Shown one piece after another: positions 33,118 through 43,007 of a stretch of DNA of 64,000 nucleotides; position 1 is the first letter of the stretch, and each line of letters starts with the position of its first letter. The notes beneath the pieces were generated by a model. The model was not told where the DNA came from. It saw nothing but the letters and a program-made list of their open reading frames with translations, and searched no databases. A program made the translations under genes and the position numbers. The stretch spans positions 1-64,000 of the forward strand of contig CANJKZ010001160.1 in NCBI GenBank assembly GCA_947471745.1. The letters run 5' to 3'. This DNA comes from Closterium sp. Naga37s-1 (taxonomy: Eukaryota; Streptophyta; Zygnematophyceae; Desmidiales; Closteriaceae).

Positions 33118-35623
33118 ATGATGGAAACCGCCGCCGCTATCCCTTCCGAATCGCGCAATGCTACCAGCTGTACGGGTTACTCGTGGAAGAAGTACGGTCA
33201 CAAGGTTCTCGCGTCCGTCAACGTCAAACGGTGAGGATTCACACACCGAGTCGCGATTTTCCCTGAACATGATTTTTTCGCCGGGAAAACGAGAAATTCC
33301 AGCAAACAATCATGTGTCGCATCCAGCAGTAAGCTGGTGGTGGCAATATATGGGATTTAGGACTGCCAGTCACTGGCACTAACAAGTCGCATTGCCGTTT
33401 TTATTTGCCGCCTCCGTGTTTCGTCGCAGATTCTACTACGCCTGTGCGCAGAAGGACACGCACGGGTGCCCCGCGAAGAAAATCGTCGATAAGCCGCGCA
33501 AGCGACCCCGCGCCGGCAGCTTGAACGGGCGCGCCGCATCCAGTGGCGGCGGCAGCGACGGCGGCGGCGGCGGCGACGGCGGCTGCGCCGGCGGAGGTGC
33601 GCTGTCTCCGGAAGCCAGCACAACCAGCGACAACAGAAAACCCGTTTCTCCCAATGCGGCGGGGAGGTTGAACCTCCTCGCATCCGTCTCCCGGAACGAC
33701 AAACTCTCAGGATCTTCGCCCCAGGATTTCTGGGCACGCAGTTCTTTTCCCGGGCCCGCCGGCGCGGTGGCGTGCGCGGGCCATGATCAAGGGTCCGCGG
33801 GCGAGGCCATGGCGGCGGCGGCGGGTTCGGATTCCGCCGCCGGCGGGGAATTGTCGACGGAGACGGCAATGAAGGAGAAGACCTGGTTCGAGAATGCGCA
33901 CAACCATCCTCCGCCGCTGCTCTCCTCCCGCCTCTCCCGCAACCGCTTCCTTGCTGCCGCTTCTGCTACCGCCGCCGCCGCCGCGGCCGCGGTGCCGCCG
34001 CCGTCGCCGCCGCCGCAAGGCGGCGTGATGATGGCGCCTGCAGCTTCCGCCGCCGGCGGCGGCGTGTGGCGGCAGCAGGAGCAACAACAGCAGATCATGC
34101 TGCACCAACAGCAACAGCAGCAGCAGCAATTTCTAGTGCAGCAGCAGACGCCAAAGCTAAGAACGGGGCGGAACGGAGGGCAGGCGGAGCCGCATTTAGC
34201 AACGTTTCCCGCTCCAGGGAACAACACCCAGGCACTTTCTGTGCGCTCCCCTCCCCCGCACCAGCAGGCTCAGCTGCAATCTCAGCAGCAGCAGTTGATG
34301 ATGGGTCGGCCTATGATGCCACTGGATCAGTCAAGTCTAAATTGCTCAGGCCGTCAAGATGCGTCGGGAGGAGTTAGCATAACATTAGGAGTCACATCAT
34401 CCGTACCTTGTGGTGGTAATGCCGCATATCATCCGTGCGGTGAGGCCCATCACGCTCTGCGTTCCACGCCGCCTCAGCAGCATTGCACTGAGGCGTCTCA
34501 ATGGCCCGGGTCGCACCCCAGACGACAGGGTAATCTTAAGACAGCTGAGGGGAGCGGCGAGAATCGAATGCCGCTGCTCCAGATGCTGTCCAATCAGGAG
34601 CCGCCACCTCAGCTGCTCTTGTGCACGGAGCCTCCATTGACTCCCTGGGATTCTGGCCAGCCTGGCAATCATGCTTCCTCGCCACATAGCCTTCCCCAGC
34701 ACGGCCTGAGCGGGCAACCGCAGCAGCATCAACAGCAGCAGCAGCAACAGAAACAGCAACAACAGAACGACAGCCAGCACCAGCCGCAGCAGCAAAGCCA
34801 GCAATGGCAGCAGGGACAGCAGAGGATCCAGTATGCCGGCCAATTCAACCAGCCAGTGTCAGCAAGTCTCCCCCCCCTTCCACCCTCCCCGCACACATCC
34901 ACACCCCCTACGCCCCTTCCAATCTCAGCACCAGCAATGCGACCTGCTATGTACGCTGTCCCTTCCGCTCACGCTAATCTCGCACCCACCGCCGAGCGCA
35001 GCACTGTCGGCGGCAACAGTGAGAGCAACGGCACAACGGGACTTTGCTTATCAAGCAATGTGTGCGATGGAAGCACCTGGGAGCAACCATCCCACCCAGG
35101 GAAGCGGCTCAAGAGGGATCCTGGTAGCAGTGCTTCTTTAATCACAGCTCTGGGCTCTCGTCTTCCCATGCCCTCTAACGTCCCCACTCATTCCAACAGC
35201 AACGCTCCTGCTCCTGCTCTTGCTCCCGCTCTTGCCCTTGCCACCGCTATTGCTGCTGCTGCTGCTGCTGCTGCTGCTCCTGCTCCAGCTGCAAGAGACA
35301 AGGCGACCACGCCAGCCGAAGCGCAGCCCATGGAGAGGAATTTCATCGACGCACTCTCGCTCTCGCCCTCCTCTCTCTCCTTGGCTTGCTCTCTTGCCCC
35401 ACCTCATGGCCCCAAGGGAGAGAGCCACACGGGAGAGGGCGCCAAGGCAGGGGGTTTCGTGGGGAAGGTTCGTATGGGAAAGAACGTCAAAGGGGAGAGC
35501 CTTATGGGGGAGGTTGTATTAGGGGAAGGCTGCTCTCCCTCTGCCCGAGGGCCGTCGTTGGACCTGCCCGGGTTTTATGAGCCTTCTTTTCCAGAGCTCT
35601 CACTTAGCCTTGGCAGGTTGTAG
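33118..35623 (+). CDS. WRKY transcription factor with WKKYGHK core and split zinc finger
   Basis: Two exons, 33118-33230 and 33430-35623, 768 aa (tandem ATGs at 33118 and 33121; upstream in-frame stop at 33061). Residues about 20-60 give GYSWKKYGHKVLASVNVKR, then FYYACAQKDTHGCPAKKIVD, and later TWFENAHNHPPP. That is a WRKY domain with WKKYGHK instead of WRKYGQK and a C-x7-C...H-x1-H zinc ligand set. The intron interrupts the R codon just before FYYAC in phase 2, the classic R-type WRKY intron. About 129 Gly/Ser/Ala-rich residues lie between the CPAKKIVDK strand and the HNH strand, where the family normally has about 15. This is either a real insertion or an unrecognised in-frame intron. The remainder is Gln-, Ala- and Pro-rich (poly-Q near 34.08-34.15 and 34.72-34.82 kb), typical of activation regions. 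Role: nuclear W-box-type DNA binding, stress or defence regulation by family analogy. Its intron has no exon echoes. Confidence 0.85.
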
Positions 35624-36599
35624 CTTTCTACCTTTTCCTGATCAGATTTGTAAAGCCTACTCATAAGTGTAAAAGAAATGTTAAGTGCGTTCCTACTAAT
35701 GTAAAAAGCATATTTCGTGCAAAATAGCCCCTGCGAAGGTGGTTTCATAGCAAATGGTGTGAGCCGCCAGCCAGCAAGCATGCTTTCTGGCGGTGTCGCA
35801 ACTCGTTCCTTCTTGCGGTGAGCTGAGCGCGTCGAATCTACGCTCTGGTTATCAGACCAAATCGGTCTGATGGTCTGACTTTCAGACCTACATTTTTGCT
35901 TTCATCTGATTTCTAAGGCAATGCTTTTTATTTCGTCTGATCCATAAGACTATTTATTTTAGCTCGTCTGATTTCATCTGAGATTTTAGATAGCGGGTTT
36001 TTTTTTCGTCTGACACCACCCCTCATTCTCCCCCCCCCCCCCCCCCCCACGTGCGTCTCGCATCTACAGCATATTTTCATACGGTCCCTCTTGCCACGTG
36101 CGTCCCATCCCAACACATCCCTCCCGTCGCCTCCCTCCCAACTTGTCACTCGCCTGTCAGCAAGCACACCGTCAGTGCCGCACCACCGCCTCCGTCATAA
36201 GCTTCGACAAAATAGAGTTGAATCACGCTCGACAAGTGTTTTAGTTAATTCAAACTAAGCAAAATATATCGTCTGAAAAATCAGACACATCTCCAACTTT
36301 CATATGAAAAATCAAACAGAAAATTTTGGCCCGTCTGAACGTCAGACGAAACGATTTTTTCATTTATATTTTCAGACGGGCCTAAATCCTAGCATGAGCC
36401 CCGCCGATCAATCATTGAGGTCTGTCACACTTACGGTACAAGAAACCCTGGTACCGGTATGCCCTCTCCATTGAAATGAAAAAATAGGCAACAGAACAGA
36501 AGCATAAGTTTATGGCTCCAAAAAAAACCCTACCTTGCCTGCAAGCTAGCCAGCCCACCCCAATGCACATACCGCCGGATGTCCAACCTCGCGTCTAAT
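35624..36599. other. Convergent spacer between WRKY and GT61 genes
   Basis: WRKY 3' UTR, then an AT-rich tract (35845-36390) with many TCTGAT/ATCAGA and CGTCTGA/TCAGACG motifs in both orientations and a C run at 36037-36055. It may be a decayed MITE, but no clean terminal repeats were found. Confidence 0.45.
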
Positions 36600-36906
36600 C
36601 ACATTCGCCTGAGCAAACACCTTCCTGGAAATATCAATTTTCTGCACCCCTTTTGGATCCTTGACTACCGTACTAGATTCCCCTCCATAGTCTTCCCAGC
36701 CCACCCACCTGCTGCACTCCCCATGAGCTGATCGCCTAGCCTCCTTTCTGTCTCATGGCATTTGCTCGCACAAAAACCTTCCTGGAAATATCCGTCAACA
36801 TTTTCTGCACCCCCTTGGGGTCTTTAGCAACCGAATTCCCTTCCACGGGCTTCCCGACCCACCCGCCCACCGCACTCCCCACCGGCACTCCCCACGAGCT
36901 GACTAG
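36600..36906 (-). repeat. Two copies of the GT61 last-exon C-terminal end
   Basis: Downstream of the GT61 stop (36907), the segment encoding DPKGVQKMLTDISRKVFARA occurs again at about 36865-36755 and, more diverged, at 36750-36600. Confidence 0.88.
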
Positions 36907-39900
36907 CTACCCTCCTTTCCGTCTCATTGCATTTGCTCGAGCAAACACCTTCCTGGAAATATCCGTCAACATTTTCTGCACCCCCTTGGGGTCCTTGGCG
37001 CCCAAATTCCCTTCCACGGGCTTCCCTGCCCACCCGCCCGCCGCACTCCCCACCGCCTTCCCCCCCTCACAAAACGCCAAATAATACTCAATCTCGCAGA
37101 TATCCGCCAGCTGGTGGAAAATCACATCCGGATTCTCCACGGGGCGAATCTCCAGCACGGCGGATCCGGGCGGCATGAAGACAATATCGGCGAGGATATT
37201 ATCGTGCACTGATACCATGAGGAGCGCGCGGTTGAGCAGGTCTTTTCGGCGGGGGAGGGAGATGGAGCCTTCCCGGTAGATGACGACTCGCTCGGGGGGG
37301 AAGAGGCGGGTGAGGTGCTCGTGTAGCTTGAGGCTCTGCAGGAGGGATGCGCGCTGCTCCTTCCACCCCAGCAGCACCACCCAGTTGCTGCCGGGCGCGT
37401 ATGCGCGTGGTGTGTAGGCCGGGGTGGCACTGGCAGGTCCCTTGAACCTGGACGTCCAGTCTGGTGGGGAGAGGAGAGGGGCGGGGAAGAGCACGTGGTT
37501 GAGGGGGGGGGAGATGGAGCCTTCCCGGTAGCATAGGCGCATGGTGTGTTGGCTGGGGTGGCAGGTCCCTTGAACCTGGACGTCCAGTCTGGTGGGGAGA
37601 GGAGAGGGGCGGGGAAGAGCACGTGGTTGAGGGGGGGGGGAGATGGAGCCTTCCCGGTAGCATAGGCGCATGGTGTGTTGGCTGGGGTGGCAGGTCCCTT
37701 GAACCTGGACGTCCAGTCTGGTGGGATGGCGCACGCACGTGGGATGTGGTGTGAAATAAGTGTTTATGTTTTGAGCACTTTCCTGAAGTGGCTCAACAGG
37801 AAAGGATCATCATCTCAAGGTCTGGGATTGAAGGGAATGATGTTCAATGTAGATAGTCTAGAGTGTCGTTACCTTACAGGCCAAACACCCCTCATCCTCA
37901 TATCCTGAATCTGAAACCTTCACCCCGCCCAACTCCACCACCATGGTCACCCCAAAACCACACCTGTTTTGAGTCGACTCAAAACACACCTCATCCTCAG
38001 ATCCTGCGTCTGACACCTTCACCCCACCCAACTCCACCACCATGGTCACCCCAAAAACCACACCTGCCATGCCCACAAGCCCCCCCACCCCTAGCCTGTA
38101 ACCTCCACCCCATCTCTCCTCGATTCCCCGCCCCCCCCATCCCCCCCACCCCACCCTCCCACCCCTCCCCCTTTCTCTTTGCGCGCCTTTTTTCAGTGGA
38201 AGCCCCCCCCCCCCCTTCACCCGCCCTGCTCGTACCAGCATTAAAGATGGGCAGCCCCCCGGGCGGCAGCAGGTGTCTCATTCGCAGATAGTGCCAAAGC
38301 GAGCGGCTGGGCTCCCCACACCGCTGGTGCAGTGGCTGGGATAGGGAGGAGAGGGGAGGGGAGAGGAACGGAGGGGAGGGGAGCGGACGGGACAGGAGGG
38401 GAGGGAGGGGAGGTGAGGGGATTGGAGGAAGGGGAGGCAAAGGGAGGGGAGACAGGGGAGGGATGGGGTGAGATGATGCGGAAGGGAGCGAAGCAGGGGA
38501 GTAGCGTGGGGAAGGGGGGAAATGAAAGAAGGGGGAGGCAGGGTGCCAGGGAAAGCCACTTCCACTCACAATGACGAGCTTCTCAGCGAAAAAAAATAAA
38601 GATTGTGGGCCTTGACCACATTCACGTTCATCCTGTCCACTTGCACTCCCAGCACATCCACCACTCCCAGCACATCCACCACTCCCAGCACATCCACCAC
38701 TCCCAGCCCATCCACCACTCCCAGGCACCAACTTTTCGCAGGACCTCAACCACACCCTCTCCCTTCTCCCCTTCCCCTTCGCAACCCACTCACAATGACG
38801 AGTTTCTCTGCAAAGAATAGTTCCTTGGACTTGACCACGTGCACGTTCATTCTGTCCACCCGCACTTTCAATGACCACCTGTTGAGGCACCTCAAAACAC
38901 CCTCCCATCCCCTCCCGTCTTCCCTTCCCCTTTGCACCCCACTCACAATGACAAGCTTTTCAGCGAAGAACAGGTCCTTGGCCTTCACCACGTGCACGTT
39001 CATTTCGTCCACCTGCACGCCCAGCACATCCACCGCCTCCCCCGTGTTTTGAGACGGGCATCCACCGCCTCCCCCGTGTTTTGAGACGGGCATCCACCGC
39101 CTCCCCCGTGTTTTGAGACGGACATCCACCGCCTCCACCGTCTCAAAACACTTCTTCATCCACCTGCACGCCCAGCACATCCACCGCCTCCCCCATGCCA
39201 TGCATGCTCCCCCACACCCACCCAGGCCACCCCCAACCCCCACTCACAATGACAAGTTTCTCTGCAAAGAACAGGTCTTTCGACTTCACCACGTGCACGT
39301 TCATTTTGTCCACCTGCACGCCCAGCACGTCCACCGCCCCCAGCGAGCACAGCTGCTCCAATCCGTTCCTCACATGCGGCCGCCTGTGCCCCACCGCCAC
39401 TGGTACGCCCCTCATAGCCGGCAGAATGCGGTGCAGAGAGATGAAGAGCGGTATGAGGTCGAGCAGCATGGCGCGCGTGGACCAGGCGAACCAGTCGACG
39501 AGGGAGACGAGCTCTTTGAAGTGGGTGACGCGTGTGCGGTTGGCGGTGTAGCGGAAGGGCAGCGTCACGGTGATGTTGGGACTGCCCGCACACGCGTTGT
39601 GGTCGAAGAGATGGGTGGAGTTGAACACCTGGCCCACCACGTTTATGTACACGTTGCGCAGAACTAGGACCTGTGGGTGTGGGGAAAGGGGTGGGCGGGC
39701 GGGGGGGAAAGGAAGGGGGTTGAAGATGTGCGTGGAGTTGAACACCTGGCCCACCACGTTTATGTACATGCTGCGCAGCACCAGCACCTGTTTGGAGCGG
39801 GAGGGAGTGGGGGATGCATGATTGGGGGCAGCCCCGCATGGGATTGCAGAGGGGAATGAAGATGTGTTGTGAGTTAAGCACATGCCCACGTTTAAGTACA

Positions 39901-40851
39901 CGCTGCGCAGCACGGGGAACTGGTGGGGGTGGGGGAAGAAGGGGGGGGCGGGGGGGGAAAGGAAGGGAGTCGAAGCTGTGCGTTGAGTTGAACACCTGCC
40001 CAACCACGTTTAAGTACACGCTGCGCAGCACGAGGAACTGGTGGGCGTGGGGAAAGAAGGGGGGGGGAGGAGGGAATGAGAAGAAGATACATGCATAGAT
40101 ATGCGAGGAGGATCAGCAGCCACTCCAGGTCATTCTTCTGAATGCACGTCGGGTCCACCTCCTTGCAATTCACAGAGCACCTCACCCAGCCAACCCCATT
40201 CCCATTCCCCCCTTGTCCCCCATCCCCCGCCTCCCTCCATCCCTTCCTCCTCAGCACCCACCTGAGTGGATCACTTGTTGTGCGGCAGCAGGTCATTCTT
40301 GTGAATGCACGTCGGGTCCACGCCCTTGCAGTTCACAAAACTCCTCACCCAGCCCTCCATCCATCCCTCCTACCCACCTGAGCGGACCACTTGTTATGCG
40401 GCAGCAAATCATTCTTCTGGATACACGTCGGGTCCACGCCCTTGCAGTTCACAGGAGGCCGCGTGGCCGCCCGCTTCTCATCCGCGATCCCTGCCTCCCA
40501 GCACGACCCAATCCCAGGGAACCGCTCGAACCCAAACTCAAACACCGGGCAAGCCGGCCCTCTGGACGCCTTGGGAGGCTCCAGACCCGCTTTAGCGGCG
40601 GTGAGTTGCGCCTCTTCGTTGTAACGAATCACGTCTAAGAGGACCGGGTAGAGCTCCGGTTGGGAGATGTTGGTCTGGAGCCGAGCCTTGGAAGGAGGGA
40701 TCCAGGAGAGGACGAAGCTGCCGTTGATTGGTGCCCACCGGGCTGCCGAACCTGGATGCAAGGTCCGGGGTTTGGTTGGTTTCAGAGGGTTGGGTGCGGA
40801 TGATGCGCTGTGGCTAGTGGTGCTGTCACCATCCCTGCCGTCACTGATGCC

Positions 40852-40883
<32 letters not shown>

Positions 40884-41679
40884 CACTGCTGCTGCCACTC
40901 CAACCACTGCCACTATCACTACTGCCACTGCTGCTGTCACTGCTACCGCTGCTACTGTAGCTGTCCCCCATGCCACCATAACCACTGCTGCCACCGCCGC
41001 CGCTGCTGGAGCTGCTCCTCATATTGACAATTTCCGGGCCAGACTGAGTCGAATCCGAGAACCGTTGCTGCAGGATCGCATCCCCACCCCCTTCCCCCCT
41101 TCCGCCCCCTTCCCCCCTTCCGCCCAACCCCAACCGCTCTCCATCCGAGCGATCCTCTCCTCCCCGTGCCAACGTGCCAGCTGTCGCTCCTGGCGAGTCC
41201 ACGTGGTGTAACCTGGGATTGCCACCTGCCCCCATTTCCCCTCCCCCAATCTCCCCAGCCCCTCCCATTCCGGCTGCCCCAAACCCCCCAGCTACAGCAC
41301 CTCCTGATCGTTGATCTACCGAATTCCCTACTGTTGATCCTTCATAGTAGCCACCTCTACCACCGTACGCCCCTCCTCTCCCGTTATAGTCACGGCTCTG
41401 AAGCATTCTCCCGTCATCTGAACCCCACGGGTCCGCCCCCCGTGACCCCCCTCTTCTTCTGTGACTGTGAAGGACCGACTCTTCAGACGGGTATGAAGAC
41501 GATCTGAGAAACGACCTGTGGTTCAGAATCCACACTAGAAACGCGGCGCCTCCTATCAACAGCAGCAGCCGAGTGGTGCTGCTTTCGCCAAACGCGCTGC
41601 TAAGTCCATCGCCCGCGATCCCCGCGCCGCTGGCTCGCTTCCGAATCGGAGCGCGTTTCTTGGCTACCTTCACCGCCAT
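36907..41679 (-). CDS. Glycosyltransferase family 61 (DUF563) type II membrane protein
   Basis: Four exons: 41679-40378, 39670-39248, 38335-38236, 37460-36907; 792 aa. A basic cytosolic tail (about 36 aa) precedes one hydrophobic segment, LLLLIGGAAFLVWIL (residues 37-52): a Golgi-type signal anchor. Then come about 250 Gly/Ser-rich residues and the lumenal catalytic region: CPVFEFGFERFPGIG, PLHQRCGEPSRSLWHYLR, GSNWVVLLGWKEQR, VVIYREGSISL, then ADIVFMPPGSAVLEIRP and VIFHQLADICEIEYY, the C-terminal GT61 block. Family members move xylose, arabinose or GlcNAc onto N-glycans, xylans or proteins; the acceptor here cannot be told. Odd: where GT61 proteins usually have HGAGL(A/T)N before the FMPP segment, this one reads HDNILAD. 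Exon 3 could instead start 12 bases later, in the same phase. Exons 1, 2 and 4 are echoed by truncated copies in flanking DNA. Confidence 0.88.
37540..37737 (-). repeat. Two chimeric copies of GT61 exon 4 5' end
   Basis: Copies starting at the acceptor (DWTSRFKGPA) near 37712 and 37588. Each repeats the exon start, then jumps to the segment encoding YREGSIS found about 180 bp further on in the real exon. So the copies contain an internal deletion and are themselves a tandem pair of about 123 bp. Confidence 0.85.
37887..38068. repeat. Tandem intronic duplication with palindrome at the joint
   Basis: A segment of about 80 bp (37887-37966) repeats at 37985-38068. The 18-bp palindrome TTTTGAGTCGACTCAAAA (37967-37984) lies exactly between the copies. 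In GT61 intron 3. Confidence 0.88.
38560..39125 (-). repeat. Three truncated copies of GT61 exon 2 3' end
   Basis: Downstream of real exon 2 (39670-39248), copies of MNVHVVKSKDLFFAEKLVI plus donor GTGAGT end near 38938, 38787 and 38565. Between the first copy and the exon, a short GCATCCACCGCCTCCCCC unit is repeated about four times with GTTTTGAGACGG joints. Confidence 0.9.
39715..40048 (-). repeat. Three truncated copies of GT61 exon 2 5' end
   Basis: Upstream of real exon 2 in transcript order, copies of VLVLRNVYINVVGQVFNSTH with a CAG acceptor begin near 40044, 39921 and 39789. All diverge into G-rich intron after about 25 codons. Confidence 0.9.
40110..40345 (-). repeat. Two truncated copies of GT61 exon 1 3' end
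   Basis: NCKGVDPTCIQKNDLLPHNK and the adjacent donor of exon 1 (end 40378) reappear at about 40340-40262 and 40190-40125, downstream of the real junction. Confidence 0.88.
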
Positions 41680-41729
41680 GGCAAATTCCTAAAATTTCTT
41701 TAGAATCCGTCACAAGGAGATCAACTCGC

Positions 41730-41762
41730 AGGTTTCTTAGCCACCTTCACCGCCATGGCAGA
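41730..41762 (-). repeat. Copy of the GT61 start-codon region upstream of the gene
   Basis: ATGGCGGTGAAGGTGGCTAA (MAVKVAKKP) about 80 bp upstream of the real start repeats MAVKVAKKR. It gives a second, out-of-frame or upstream ATG in the 5' leader. Confidence 0.8.
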
Positions 41763-43007
41763 CGGAGAAGAGGAAGATCACGAATCAGGATTACTCTCTC
41801 ATCGAAGGAGCGTCAAGAGGTGGCCAATCAGGAATCGAGCTTCTTCGTAGGAGGCTTTAATCGATGATCCGCGGCAAATTAAACGCTGGACACTACCCGA
41901 GCTATCAGCTGATGACAGCTCCTTTGACTCAGAATCTTTTAGCATGAAGATTTCAGACTGCTGGGAATGTCGGAATTTCAGAATCGCTACTTAAGACTCT
42001 CAGAGCCTAGAATCCGTGTCTAGAATCTAAATCCCTCTAAATCGTTTGGTAACGATTTCGCTCCCCTCCAAGAGGGAGGCATATGCGGCTGCTGCATGAT
42101 TGAAATCGGTGCATCCTCGAGAGTACGCAAGTGAAATAAACGCGGCGAGCTAATTCTTGGAGTGATTCGGGCTAACGAGCGTGTGCGGATTTCCGCAGGG
42201 CTTAAACGAACCCGGCGCTGCGATCCATCGTAACCCCCCGAATCGCCCCAGCGTTTCAGTTCCCGGGGTGCTACAAGCTGGCGTAACCAGCCGGAGAAGG
42301 TATGGCAGATGGTTTCTAGAATACTAAGATTCACCCTGCGATTCGGAGGAATGCTGCTCCGAAGATGACGGCAACGGCTGAAGCAAATTACTATTTTGGA
42401 AGTCGGTATCTAGGGAGAGTCGCACGAGACGCGCACGTCGCTGCGCGCCGCAAATGCGCACGCGGCGCGAGTCCAACACTAGTACTAGTCAAAGAACCGT
42501 GACGCAATGCTGCTGATCACTTAGCGTGAGCCGAGAGTTGCAACGAACACGGGACTAACGCCGGTCGAGGAACGTCATCACATAAATCGCGACGCGACAG
42601 ACACGGGGATAGGGAACCTCAGGTAATGCGAACTCGCGAGCGTGGAAAGAGTAGGTTAAGGAATGCCGTAGTTGCGGTGGCAGCATAATAGATGGGAATT
42701 GAAGTCCACGCGACAAGTACAGGCACAAGCATATTCTCTCGAGGTTCATTTGATCGGGTTGGGTTTGGGGAGGGAGTTGTGTCGTGTCGGTGTTCCCAAG
42801 AACACAGGCAGGGTTCGCTTCGCTTTTAGCAGACCCGTTACAGCATATGGTCCCGACAGATTATAGATTGGGGGAAAGTCGTACCCGTTTGTCACTGAAG
42901 CCACGCTTCATCAAGTTTTAAGGCGTAAATGGTAATCATTAAGCATAATCGTTAATGCCAATTTAGGCAGATTTACTCACGGTGTTGATCGCATTCAAAA
43001 CCACATA
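41763..43007. other. Spacer between ARP5 3' end and GT61 5' end
   Basis: Mixed-composition sequence with the GT61 promoter expected next to 41.7 kb and the ARP5 3' UTR next to 43.0 kb. Short open frames only. No tRNA or other RNA gene recognised. Confidence 0.45.

Noticed and set aside
41763-43007. tRNA or small RNA gene in the GT61-ARP5 spacer
   Set aside because: I looked for A/B-box-like motifs and cloverleaf pairing by eye and found nothing convincing.
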